A DNA stretch of 64,000 nucleotides from Lentinula raphanica (lineage: Eukaryota > Basidiomycota > Agaricomycetes > Agaricales > Omphalotaceae), in NCBI GenBank assembly GCA_027919835.1, contig JANVFP010000009.1:992001-1056000 (forward strand). The letters are read 5' to 3'. The notes below the pieces were generated by a model. It saw only the letters and a program-made list of their open reading frames with translations, was not told the origin of the DNA and searched no databases. Below are positions 1 through 11,658 of the stretch, one piece after another. The translations under genes and the position numbers were made by a program. Each line of letters begins with the position of its first letter. The first letter of the stretch is position 1.

Positions 1-118
1 GCTAAAAACCGTCTGGCCTCATCCCAATCCATACGCTCCCTCTCCTTCCCTTGTACCGAAGCCCTCCGTCGTTCTTCTGCGTCAACGAGAAGCCAATCTT
101 CATACGTCGTCTTGTCTA

Positions 119-153
<35 letters not shown>

Positions 154-1520
154 AGTCCTTCCAGGACCTCGGGCGGAGGCGCGTCCCAAGGTGTAGATGA
201 GATAGGTGTAGATGAGATAGGTGCAGGATGGGTTTCGGAGGATGAAGAAGAAGACGAAAGATTCATCCAATCCTCCAATATCGCCTCTGCAACCTGATAC
301 GCATCCATCATCGTACCCGCCAACACACCTTTCGCACCCGTCGCGGCCCATCCGGAGGCATAGATCTTGGGTTCCGCGGTATCCAGGTTGGCTGTCGACA
401 CTCGTCCGCCAGGGAGGGTCGTGATGTGCTTTTGGTCTGGATCGTACCACGGGGCGTAGGGTGCGGAAGGAGCAGGGTCTGCGTGGAACCCGGTGGCGGT
501 TATGATGAGAGACGTGGGGAGGGTGGATGTGAGCGGAACGCCTTGGGGGGTAAGGGAGGGCGTGGAGCGTCGGGTGATGGGATCGACGGTGGTGTGTGAG
601 AGGGAGAGAGTGTAAGAAGGAGAGAATGAGTCTGTTTCTGGATTTGGATTTGGATTTGAGGGATTGTGATTAGGAAGTGTCACGCCGATAGGGTTTCGAT
701 AGAACTCTAGAGACCATGTTTTGGAGGTTGTGCCGAAAGGGGCTTTGGATCCTTTCTTGAGCAAATCCAGCGTTCGCGATTGTTGTCTAGTCCTAGCTTG
801 GACATCCAACACGCTCTCGTCCAACGGTCGCAGCGCGACGTCGGGCAAGCTCATCATCTCACGCAACTCCTTCGTCGTGAACGCTGCCTCTAGTGGACCT
901 CGTCGTCCGATGACCGAGACGTGTTTGACCTGGGATTCTTTGAGCGCAGCGAGTACGTGCGACGGTACGTCGTACTTGTCCAACATGGAAGGAGGGTAGA
1001 GGAGCATGCGTGCGACGTCTAATGAGACGTTACCCATGCCGATGATAGAGACGTGGGTTGATGAACGTAGTGGAGGAGGAGATGGGTTTGATGGATGTCG
1101 GGTGTACCAATGGACGATATCCAACGCAGGAACGATGATACCTTTGTCCCTTGGAAGCGATGGATGCATATTGGATTCTGTACACCCAGTCGCGAATACC
1201 AGATGCGTGTAATGCTTCTTTAGAGAGTTCAACGATAGGCTTTGATTGGAGTCTCCGGTAGAAGTAACATTGACGTTTCCGAAAAACTGGAACCTCGGAT
1301 CTGAAGCTGCAGAATCGAATTTATGGGTGCAGTTTTTGACTTCGGGGTGGTCTGGGGCTACGCCGTAGCGGACGAGGCCGTGTGGAGCCCATAGACGGTC
1401 GAAGATGTGGATTCGGAGGAGGTCTGGGTGTGAGGGAGGAAAGAGAGAGAGGAGACGAGAGGCAAGGTAGAAGCCAGAAGGGCCTCCCCCGATGATGGCG
1501 AGTTTTAGAGGTCGAGTCAT
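1..1520 (-). CDS. ARH1: NADPH:adrenodoxin oxidoreductase-like flavoprotein, 3' end outside window
   Basis: One uninterrupted minus-strand frame runs from an ATG at 1520 to the window edge (506 codons seen). The N-terminus carries the FAD dinucleotide-binding motif GGGPSGFYLASRLL. It is followed by GLVRYGVAPDHPEVKN, the signature of mitochondrial adrenodoxin (ferredoxin) reductases, then a second NADP-binding turn (IIGMGNVSLDVARMLL) and IGRRGPLEAAFTTKELREM. The family passes electrons from NADPH to ferredoxin (Yah1) for Fe-S cluster and heme A synthesis in the mitochondrial matrix. Oddities: the FAD motif starts about 9 residues after the first Met, so no targeting peptide is visible. An upstream exon may encode one, since the frame stays open for some distance upstream without an ATG. 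The C-terminal part has a Ser-rich insertion with a PISST repeat and about nine consecutive Ser codons. Family assignment is secure; the start is less so. Confidence 0.9.
126..153. repeat. ATG/TCA trinucleotide microsatellite inside the reductase gene
   Basis: About nine GAT/ATG units on the plus strand read as consecutive TCA serine codons on the coding (minus) strand. Just downstream on the plus strand a 15-bp unit (GTGTAGATGAGATAG) is repeated twice near 191-220 and encodes a duplicated PISST. Both lie in the C-terminal low-complexity insertion of the reductase and are likely to vary in length between strains. Confidence 0.85.
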
Positions 1521-1775
1521 GCCGTCGGCAAAGGCCGAGTTGTTCTCTTGACCACTTGGAAGAGATTTGGATTTCAGTATTATACTAGATACAAAGGTAA
1601 GCTACAAAGACTATTTCGAATACGAGCTACTAGGATACAACTAATCATTAAGAATACGCAGCAAAAGGGGAAGCATATACTATGGATACAGAGGCTAGGA
1701 TTGATTTCCAGACCACGAACTTGTTTGTCAAACATAAGATTTTCGAACGAACGAACGAAAGAAAGATATAAGTAC

Positions 1776-3146
1776 TCAGAAATGGCAGAACCCTTCAAAC
1801 AGCTGCTGTTCGTCGATAGCAGGCGTATCAAAGAGCAAGTAATCATCCGGAGTCGAAGTGACATGGTCCATCAGACCCAAGTTATAGTTATAAAGCGCAG
1901 CCTGGTCTCCTCCATTGACATTCCAATACGAACTTGTTTGGCTCATACCAGACGCGTACCCTTCGGGGTTCAAGTACGACGGATACTCAACCGCCGACGG
2001 AGGCGTCGCTAGCCAGTTGGGAGAGGATTCCGACGATGAAGTCGACGCCGCGGTATGGGAGTCCGTGGACAGAGTCGAAGTCCCGTTCCAGTTCGCAAGA
2101 GAGGAGGATACGGCGGCCAAAGGAGGGATAGTGTACGAAGGCATCGTACTAGGCTTCGAGTCTTGAACAGACGTAGTAGAGGTAAGCGGAGACCCGAATC
2201 CAAGGGCAGAGTCGTGATCTTGTTGCTATAAACGGGATGGAATATCAATGACAAATTACTTGGCTAGTAGGATAAACAAAAACGATCGTACCTCGGGATA
2301 CAAGAGCTCGAGCTCGCTGAAGCTACTGCCGGGGGACGAAACAGGCGAAGAAGGCGTGGTCAGAAGGTTCGATTTGGTCCTTCGCATCCCGAGCCTCTCC
2401 TGCGGCGTGAGGAGGAGAGGTGGGAGGAGAGGGACCGAGATAGACCTGCGCTTCAGGAACCTCGAGGTAGGCTCGACCGGAGCTGGTGCTGGTGGTGCGA
2501 CCTCGACGACCGGAGAAGTCTGGGTAACGTACGTGTCCTCATCAGAGGACGCATACGACGTCTCCAATCGACTATCCGCAGAATGCGAAGCCCTCACGAC
2601 CTGAGAACTCTCACCACCACCATCATGATGGCGTCGCTGAGACGAAGTCGGATTCCCCCTCCTAGGTCGATACCGATACCCAGGATGAGCCAACGCGTGC
2701 TCCTTCTTCTCCTGATCCGCGAGCTGCTTGTAATGGGCTTTCTGAGCCTTCGAGAGCAACTTCCACGCATCGCCCGCCCGTTTGGACATCGTCTTGTCCA
2801 AGCCTGAGCCGGGGAAGGACAGTCCGCGCTTGCCCCCGGGGCCACTGCCACCGGCTGTGCTGCCGGGACCACGAGCGTTGCGTTTGGAGTACTCACAGCG
2901 GAAGATGATAAACGCGTTTCGGGGTCGGGCGACCCAGTTGGGATCGCCTTTGCGGGGTGGGTCCGAGGTGTCGAGGGAGGTGTCGAGGTCGGTGTCGAGA
3001 CGGCCTGCTAGTTCGAAGTGAGTGGAAAGGGGACGGCCACCGGTGGACCAGGATTCGGGACGGGGGGCGTCTGGACGACGATGGAGGTCGAGATCGTCTT
3101 TGGTGTCAGTCGACGACGGAGTCCAGCCTAAGAGTTTATGGGACAT
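1776..3146 (-). CDS. HMG-box transcription factor
   Basis: Two exons, 3146-2292 and 2225-1776, with a 66-nt GT-AG intron, give 434 residues. An HMG box spans roughly residues 73-163: RPRNAFIIFRCEYSK starts helix 1, SKRAGDAWKLLS follows, and HPGYRYRPRR closes the box in the manner of fungal Ste11/Prf1/mating-type HMG proteins. Such proteins bind the DNA minor groove in the nucleus and often act in mating or pheromone response. A Gly/Ser/Pro-rich stretch (about residues 91-117) separates the two halves of the box and makes it longer than a canonical one. The rest is Ser/Pro/Thr-rich and looks disordered; the C-terminus is Tyr/Asn-rich and acidic, as in activation domains. The mating role is inferred only from the family. 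The start is the first ATG of the open frame. The gene lies upstream of, and on the same strand as, the reductase (255 bp apart). Confidence 0.85.
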
Positions 3147-5150
3147 GGCGGATGATGAGGGATGTCGATGAGGGATAAGAGAAAGGATGATGAAAGAACA
3201 CGTTCACAGAAATGCCTCTAGGTTTTATCTATATCAAGCCTATTATCTTCGAACGCGGGCTTGACAAATTCACCCTCGTGAGTTCCCCCCCTTAGATTCC
3301 GTCGATCGTTTTTTTTTCTTCCTCGTTCGATCATAGGCAGAGGAATATTACGCGTTCAGCCACCGATGTTGCTTCCTTTCAAGAGAACGTGTGCATTTGG
3401 AATTTGGCTATCAACTTGAAAAAGTCTCCAACAGACTGGGGGGGTGGTAACGCAAAATGGGTTTCTTTCTTACATCTTAGACATTGGACATTTTTGGTCT
3501 CTTTTCAAAGAGTTTTGAAACGCAGAACAGGTTTTCTTTTGTCCTCAGCCTCCCTCGAATCTGAGATGCGGAGCTTTGCCTGGCTTTGCTTGATTCCCCC
3601 AGTTTCGGGTTTCCCCATCCAATGCTCATTGCTGTGAACTTGAACTTGCTAGCTATCGGTATGGATCTCCCTCAATCTCGTCTCTGCTCGATGCGCTGAG
3701 TCAACGCTTCAAAAGTTCGACGATGGCTCTCGATCCTACTCCTCCAGAGTCCATCGAAGCGTCTCGTTCAACCTCAAGAGTCAAGACGATTGAGAGCTAT
3801 CGAGAGACCAAAGAAGTTCTCCATGGAACCAACGGGACCAAAAAAAATCTGCCACGTTTTGCTTGTGACGAATTTTATTTTATTTTTTTTGCTTCCGTAC
3901 AATAAAGAACATCGTGGCAGACCTGGCCGATACCAGGTTCGGAAACTCCTCCTGGCTCCTCTTCATGAATGTCTCACATCCTCCCATTCTCTGCTCGAAG
4001 GGAGCTAGCACTGGCTCGTATACCCTCGAGTCGTACCCGTGAAATTGGCTAGGACTAACGGTGGAGACTCCGAATTGTGATTATGATGTTTCGTGTTTCA
4101 AATTCCTACTATGTAAGTACAAAGAAGTTTGGGATGTAATAGCAGCCTGAGTCTAGGGACTCATCGATGAGTGAACACTGAAGAACGCAAGGGATGCCTA
4201 GCCTTCAAGTTGGCCCTTGGGTGCTCTACGGAGGCTCGAGTAAGTACCTCAGGTAGGTACGCTCTGGTGCACTTACACCGTTTCAATCGTCCTTCCCAGT
4301 TCAAACCAAGTCTGAGCCAGGTCTGACCATCGCCTAGACAGCTTCGGAGGATAATCGAATAAAATTCGAAGCACGGCCGGAACAGAAACGCGCACTTTGT
4401 GACCCAAATATGGAAGGCTGAGAGCTCTGTTGCTCACATGTTCCTAGGGCGACGACGGTCATCTGGTGGGTTAGAGGCGGAGGTATAATTTGGAATTTTC
4501 GACGCAAACACACAAGGGATGACGGGCGATTGCACCAAGAGACTGGGGTTGCAGTCCTTCCGGAGCGAGTGCGTTAAGCTATAATACGAGAAGTGAAGAT
4601 ACTATGCACTCAACCGAGGTGAACGAAGAGGAAGGTTGGCGGTCTGGAGTCAGCGATGTCTATGTACCCCTATATCATGTACCCTCTCAAAGATCGGGCG
4701 GTTAAAGCGGAGGGGCTATATGGGTAAGCGCTTAATTACTATTGTGTACTAATTGGGAAACAGGCGCTGATGGGCGCTAAAGAAATTAGAGCGTCGTGCA
4801 CCGCCGAAAAGTTAGAACGGTCGTCCTTATGTCTTCAGCTCAATGCTTATTGGCATCTTTGCTACTGAGTACATACGGGAGCCACGTATTTCCACGTACT
4901 CAATTCTTCTTCTTGTACTCTCGCAGCCATTGAGTTATGCGGTGATTACGTAATATATCTATAAGCGTCTCTAAGCGCCCGGTTGAAATGAAAGCGCCCA
5001 TTGTTCTATTTTGGGCAAAGTTCATTGTCCTTGTTTATTGTCTTCCTGGCCGTACTTTACGCGATGGGATCAATGGCAACCGCTGCCTTTTGAACGCATC
5101 ATTTCTCTCTCTTCTTCTGTCTACCATCTTCTCTAATCCTTCGTTTTACG
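3147..5150. other. Intergenic region, no gene recognised
   Basis: About 2 kb between the divergent HMG-box gene and the cysteine-rich membrane protein gene. It must hold both promoters. Only short, low-complexity open frames are present and none has protein-like composition. Poly-T tracts near 3310 and 3840-3890, and a TATA-like GGCTATATGG near 4715, are visible but not assignable with confidence. Confidence 0.6.
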
Positions 5151-8107
5151 ATGCTTTCTTTACTGCCCATAGGTGAGACCAACCCTTACATAGTCCTACT
5201 ACCCGTGAACTCACCGTTCTGTTATTCGTAGCCACCTTGTTTTTACGACTTGCACTTTTCTCTACGATTCATGCTGTGAACGCAGGTGAGTACTGGTCTT
5301 GCGCAGGAAAGCCTTTTTTCATCATGGTCAACAGCATCATCTTCTACCCCTTCTGTCGTCTGCGTTGCAGGTCAATGTCTAGAGGGATTCTCGAACACGA
5401 CCCGTACGTCTTTCTTCCGCTACACATCCTGAATATTTATAGATGATCACTCGCAGTTGGAATGACAATCTCTGCCTCTGGAGCGCAGACGAGCGCATTG
5501 TTACTTCCCGGTCAATACACTACGACAACTAATCCCCAACTACTTCACGATCTCCTCACCTCGTCTTCTGCCTCACTCTCACCATCTACTGGCTTCAACT
5601 CCTCTTCCGTGTCTCTTCCTTTAACAGTGGCTTTAGAACCCGGTCTAGCTATCTATTCCAACTCCTTGTACGCTGGTTCCGCTGGATTTTCATCACTTCC
5701 AACCGCTCCTGTTGGTAATACATCAACTCCCCTCACTGCCCAATCCCTCGCACTCTCGTCCAACATATGGGCTGCCATCGATGTCGGTTCCACGAATCGT
5801 GTCGTGTTTTGGGATTCTGTACCAGATTTCTCTCAACTCGCGGTCTCAGGCTCTCTTTCTCTCGTAGACATGCAATCTTCTGCGTGTGAACCCGCTTGTT
5901 CTAGTAACGGTGTCTGTACGGCGTCGGGCACCTGTTCGTGCGCTGCTGGGTTTACGGGAGCGTCATGCGAGTCCTGTGAGTCGGGCTTTTTCGGCGCGTC
6001 CTGTCAGGCTTGTCCCTCTGGATGCTTGGACTGCGACGACGGCATCTCTGGCACCGGAAAATGCCTTCAATTCAATGTCACCAATTCGCCTTCGACTTGC
6101 AACTGCCTAAACGGTGAATGCGGGTCCAACGGTCAATGTAGCTGTAACGCAGGCTGGACGACTGCAGACAACGGTACCGCTTGTGCCAAATGTGCCTCCG
6201 GGTTCTTCTTAACCTCCAACGGCGACTGCAAAATCTGCGAGATTGGCTGTTCGAGCTGTGCAGATATCACCGGGGACTGCCAAACGTGCAAGAGTGGGTT
6301 CACACAAGATGCCAATGACAAGACCAAATGCGATGCTCAGCCAACTACTACGAGCTCTGGCACTGTCTGTCCGGATGGTAGCTTTGGCTCTGGTTCTTCG
6401 TGTTCGCCGTGTTCCTCGAGCTGTCAAACGTGTAATGGTGCAACTTCGAACGACTGTATCATCTGTGCCAGTGGCAGCTACGCTTTCAATGGGAGTTGTA
6501 TAACTGCAGACTCTAATGGGGTCTGTGAGGGAACGGGACTCATTGCTGACAACAATAAAAAGGAATGCGACGGTAAGTTTGAGTATCCTCACATCTATTA
6601 GCTCATAACTCATTCGTTCTGTTCAGCCTGTGGTGCGAAGTGTACCTCTTGTGGGATATCTGGTTTCACTACTGCCTCCACTGTGAACCAGTTGCAGTGT
6701 ACTGGCTGTCTTCCCGGTTCTTTCCTCTCCAATGGAACTTGCGTCAGTAGCTGTCCCGCCGGGACCTTCATATCCTCTCAGGATAACACTACCTGTACAG
6801 CCTGTGATTCTTCTTGCTCTTCCTGCGCAGGGTCTTCCTCGTTCTGCCTCACGTGCGCCAATGGAGGACTTGCTTCGAACGGCCAATGCGTAAGCTCATG
6901 TCCTGCCAATACCGTAGCCGCCAATACGACGAAGACTTGCCTTAACTGCCATCCTGATTGCGTGTCCTGTTCCGGGACCGCTTTCAACCAGTGCCTGTCC
7001 TGCCCTCCGGATCGACCGGTACTCAATCAAGGACGGTGCCTTCCTGTATGTGGAAAATCCCAGTTCTTCGATAGTACCAGTAGCAGTTGCCAGGCTTGTG
7101 ATTCGAGCTGTTCGAGCTGCTCAGGATCGGGACCATCGCAATGTCTGGCGTGTTCAAGCTCTTCGCAAGTTCTCAAGAGCGGCTCGTGTGTAGCAGCCAA
7201 TTGCAATGGTACCGCTGACGTGGTTACTGGCCTGGGCGTCTGTCTTTCGGACTTGGTGTCTGTCCCTCAGACTTCCGGTACCAGTGCAACGCCACTTCCC
7301 AGCATCACCGGACTCACACAGCCCACTGTTGTCACCCAGAGCTCTTCGACGCGTCTTCAGTGGTGGGAAATCCTCCTCATGGCCCTCGGATGTACCTTTA
7401 TCTTCTTAGCGGTGATCTGGTGCTGGAGAAGAAGGGCAAGGAAGCAGAGAGCCAAACGTACACAGGCTTTCGCACAGGCCAAGAACCTCGACCAATCCAC
7501 TAGTTGGAGATGGCGACTTGTGAGGTTTGGAGAGAAACTGTTTGGTCATCGAGCTAGCAAGCGAGCGCATCCCAAACCAGCGCCGGAGCTCAGTTCCCTT
7601 CTCGAAGACTCAGAAGCGCTGAAGTTGATGAGGTTGAGGAATGCTGAGGAAGCTCGACATCATCAAGAGATGGAGAAACTGATGCTCATTTCGGATTATC
7701 AGTATCCTCCAGAGAAGCGGTCGAGTTACTATCCTCCATCTGTCCTCCCTTCCTTGTACGACACTCGAAGGCACCTCAATGCGCCGGACACTTCTGTCAA
7801 CAGACTTTCCGGTCCTTCGATATATTCTCAGGTTACGGGTACACCACGTAACGGTCCCGAGGCAAAGCAGCCGGTCAAGAAGGATTTGCTTACCTCAAGG
7901 TTTTCAGGGCCGTCGTTCAACTCCTCGCCACCTCATTCAACACGGTCAAGGGAATTGACCCGTCCCAATACTCCTGCCGAGCAGTACGCGATGGATGTCA
8001 GGTCTGACATGCTCATCGATACATCCACCCCGGAGCAGCCCACTCACATGATTCAGCCTACGCACACGGGGGCCACGGTTTCGTCGAAAAATCCTTTCAG
8101 AAGATAG
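5151..8107 (+). CDS. Cysteine-rich (EGF/furin-like repeat) single-pass membrane protein, receptor-like
   Basis: Five exons (5151-5172, 5232-5285, 5371-5403, 5457-6572, 6627-8107) with canonical splice sites give 901 residues. Residues 1-25 form a signal peptide (hydrophobic core LFLRLALF, cleavage near AVNA). A Ser/Thr-rich N-terminal domain follows, then an EGF-like block (CXXXC/CXC spacings near residues 150-180). Many CXXC-type repeats resembling growth-factor-receptor/furin cysteine-rich modules extend to about residue 610. A Ser/Thr linker leads to one membrane helix near 654-676 (EILLMALGCTFIFLAVIW) followed by the stop-transfer run WRRRARKQRAKR. The cytoplasmic tail of about 220 residues is Ser/Pro-rich with no kinase or other recognised domain. 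The likely place is the plasma membrane with the cysteine-rich part outside; a sensing or adhesion role is inference. All three upstream introns are phase 1, leaving exons 2 and 3 symmetric. Confidence 0.88.
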
Positions 8108-8419
8108 ATTCGTGGACTGTTTGGATCAGAAACGTTCTGTATCAATATTAATTCAATGACTCTTTACTTTGCCATAGATTGGACCTTGTTGCATACATCT
8201 TCTTAATCCGCATCTCATTCATTTCAAAACACCCATCTTTATACCACCTGTCTTCATAGTCTTTTGAGTAGTCACTTCACTTTATGTAGCATAATGTACA
8301 TCCCTGCCACTCCAGCTTCAAGAACTACGGTCTGGGCTATAATACAGGCATCTGTGTTTGTGTTGCCAATGCATGATTCGTCCAACGATGAATCGATAAT
8401 ATCCCATCCTGGTCTGATC

Positions 8420-8939
8420 CAGACTCCTTCCCATCCGCTATTGCAGCTGAAAAAAATTATAATCCCAGTAAATTACCATAAATAGATAATCTTATATCTA
8501 ATCATATTATCTAATCATATCTTATCGTACGTTGAATTTTTTTAGCTGCAATAGCGACTGGCATAAATTGTATAAGCGCTTGGTGGCCTTGTTTGGTCCC
8601 GGCTTGTAGCACCGTTCGAATATCACTCAACAATGGAACTTTTGGCCACAATCTGTTCAAAGAGTCATATAGGATGCTACTTATGTACTGTGCTGAAGGA
8701 TACCTGTCTCAATTTTCAAACCAATGGGCATTTGTGAGATGGGCGCTATAAAATTGAATCCTGGAACCAAACAAGGCCACCAAGCGCTTATACAATTTAT
8801 GCCAGTCGCTATTGCAGCTTAAAAAAAATTCAACGTTGATAAGATATGATTACATAATATGATTAGATATAAGATTAGCTATTTACGGTAACTGGGATTA
8901 TAATTTTTTAAGCTGCGATAGCGGATGGGAAGGAGTCTG
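8420..8939. mobile_element. Non-autonomous 520-bp TIR element (Mutator-like), 9-bp target duplication
   Basis: The element starts and ends with the inverted 15-mer CAGACTCCTTCCCAT and is flanked on both sides by the exact 9-mer GGTCTGATC (8411-8419 and 8940-8948). The terminal inverted repeats are about 180 bp (8420-8599 and 8763-8939) and highly similar. The unique middle is about 160 bp and non-coding. Long TIRs with 9-bp target duplications are typical of Mutator-like elements (MULEs). With no transposase present it must be mobilised in trans. Each TIR also contains its own inverted pair, CGCTATTGCAGCT near its outer end and AGCTGCAATAGCG near its inner end, so each arm can fold by itself. 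The same termini occur at 32148-35345. Confidence 0.88.
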
Positions 8940-8948
8940 GGTCTGATC

Positions 8949-11658
8949 GTATTTCTCTTCTGGTCCTGCAACGGTCGGACTAACCTGAATTTGGCCTCGA
9001 CCGGCGTGCAATATGTCCATGCTGATACACTTTGACGAGCGTTAAGTATGAATTGTTGCCCTACTTAAATCGATGGTATGTACATCGAACATATAGACTA
9101 GTTCTGAGAGACCGTCGTGTCGTTTTATCACTGGTGTCTAATGCAAACAGGAATTTGCGACCGTTCGGGGTTGGTGAGTAACGGGGAAATATGCTTGAGG
9201 AGTCGGTTCCCGGTGCGCAGTAATTCCCTTGAACCAAGCAATGGCATGGCATTGTTGCGTGCAAGCTTCCCGCCTCTGTGTTCGACAGGACTACTTAGGA
9301 CCAAACCTTGCGTTGACACCGTTCATTCGGAGCAAGATTGTATGGTAGCTGGCAGTGGTCATGAACAGAACCTAAGGGTGACATAGGGGTCGTTACCGAA
9401 GACTACCGACATTGGCAAATATGTAGGAGCCGCACCTCGAAGCTTCCCAAATAGTACAACGTTGTCCTACCATTGTATATGCGACGTTGCCGATCCTCTT
9501 GATTTTGCGCATCCCGTTGAATTTTTACTGTGCCCTGCCAATGTATTCTATTCGCGCCAGATTGACCCTAGCTCTTGTGACGATGACAGCGGAGTAGACG
9601 CTAGTCGACGAAGTGTGCAGAAGTCCCATTTCGATGAGCTCCGTCGTTGCTATGTTTTGAGCGCATGAATTCCGTCTCAAAACTAGGCCAGGGCAGGGCA
9701 GGCAGGAAGGATCAAATCAAAGTAAGCGTTTCATACTGGGTGGGGGAGCCCTATCTGGTCCTATTGGGAGTGTAAGCTAGCCCAGGCCAGCTGTTCAGCC
9801 GTATGTATTCGAAATAGTAGTTTTGGACCAGGTGGAACCAGCGGTTAGACGCCTTCTCACAGTTTGTGGGCGACATTTCCCGTCCTTCTTCTTCTATTTG
9901 GCAGTCCGATGCTATCGTCGATTATTGTTAGGATATTAATCATGTTATCAGCATGTGCTGGACCCACATAGGATGAGTAACACGTTAACAATAAAAAGTC
10001 CTCTGTATTGCAGGGAATTCATGGACTAGGATTGGAAAGAAATACAGCGGCATTTCCTACACTCGTGAACATGCAGTGTTGAGGAGGAACGAGGCAATGT
10101 ATCAGCATCTTTCGATAACGCCAGAAGACGAGATTTGTCGGAGTTGAAGCTACAAGGAATGACAAAAGGTAGTCAAGATCATTTCGAGAAATCGATAGTG
10201 TTTACAGTTCGAGAATGATTATCCCGGTTAATCATGATTGAGGACGCACATATGCATTCTGGCATCGCCTCAGAATTCTGCATCGAAACGGTGAAGACAA
10301 TTAGACTGTCCAGCCTCATCGGTACTCATCAGACTAGTTAGACATGCTTGATTCCTCGGTGTTTCATTGTAGGATATGCAGTATGCATTTTTTCTGGACT
10401 AACTGAATTTCATTGATTTCTCGTGTGCATACCGGATTTAGTGAATGACAATGCCATGGCCTAGCTCAGTTATTGACACGCCAACCATGCTTACAAGAAG
10501 CACACTGACGAAGAACGAAAAATCAGTATCTGATAGAGCCGGCAGCGATACTCTTACCGTATAGAAGACCGTTGAACCTTCGTCTGCACTTCGGAGCTGA
10601 GCGCACATGGATCAGATACCTGTTTTATATCTTATATGGTTACCCCCAACATACCTGAAGAGTCTTCGAGTAAGCTTCTGTATGGCTGCACTCTGGACAT
10701 TTTTCGGAAACCTATAGAAAAATTATACACAAGGTGAGGCCGTGATGAAAGTTCGCGTCCTACCAAATCCCCCAAATTTTCGGAGTCATGTGTTTTCGTT
10801 TGAGTTTTTCTCTTTTGCCTCAAAGCAGATGGAAAGGCATCAGGATGTGATCTCGTCGTTATTTTGATGTTTTCATATGCTTTACTATTGATCAGGAAGT
10901 TTTACTTCCACCTAAGACTCACGAAAGCTTACAAGTAGCAGGTTCTTGGTGACCACATTGCTCGCATGAAACGTTCGGTTCGCTGTCTTTGGGTAGATCG
11001 AGTAAAGACCCGCAGGTAGGACAGAATAGCAGCGACCCTGTGAAATGTTTCAACGATTGGCACCAATCGCATGAACAAAGCAGCAGTACAAACCTATCTT
11101 CGTCGCCATTGGATCAAAGAAACGCAGAATTCCGCCAGACTGAAGATCAGATGGAAGAAAGGAAGGAAAGCCGAGGTCACGTGTTGATACCCGACGCCAA
11201 TTCACAAAAAAAGAACAAAAGCCCAGCTTCACGAATTGGGTACAAGCACCAGGGGGTTTGAATGAGCGCAGATTGCATGTCTCTTCGATCCCCCCGAACG
11301 GCGCTCCTCATACAAATTCTCCACAAGAAGAACAATTGCAGACCTATATCGGGAAGTTATCTAGAATCTGACATAGCGTCGAATCGTTGATTCTTTTGTC
11401 TTTTATTGAGTGACTCGGCTACTGGAATCTGGTTTGTGGGTCCAAGCTTGTGCTTTAAAAACTACGCCATGGCAAGCGGTCAAAGCTCGCTACTGGTACA
11501 TTCGACAGCTGTACTTTCCCCTGCTATCTCTTTGCTCTAGAAGTTATCCGTCCACGTCGAACGTTGACGATTACTATTTGACGATCCTTCGAGTCCTCGA
11601 AACCTTACGACTTTTTACATCTACGCCACAGTACTTTGCACATACCATTCGTTCAGCA
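8949..11658. other. Intergenic region, no gene recognised
   Basis: About 2.7 kb right of the 520-bp element. Short open frames exist on both strands (for example near 9117-9386 and 10989-11261), but none shows a domain, biased codon use or splice-consistent extension. The final 250 bp before 11659 are an open frame continuing into the next gene and are probably its 5' leader. Confidence 0.55.

Noticed and set aside
1548..2012. 154-codon plus-strand frame
   Set aside because: It is antisense to the second exon of the HMG-box gene and has Arg/Lys/Tyr-rich composition typical of a shadow frame; the minus-strand exon has splice support.
8420..8939. Reading the TIR element as a CRISPR-like or tandem array
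   Set aside because: The repeats are a single inverted pair with nested hairpins and flanking target duplications, not a spaced direct-repeat array.
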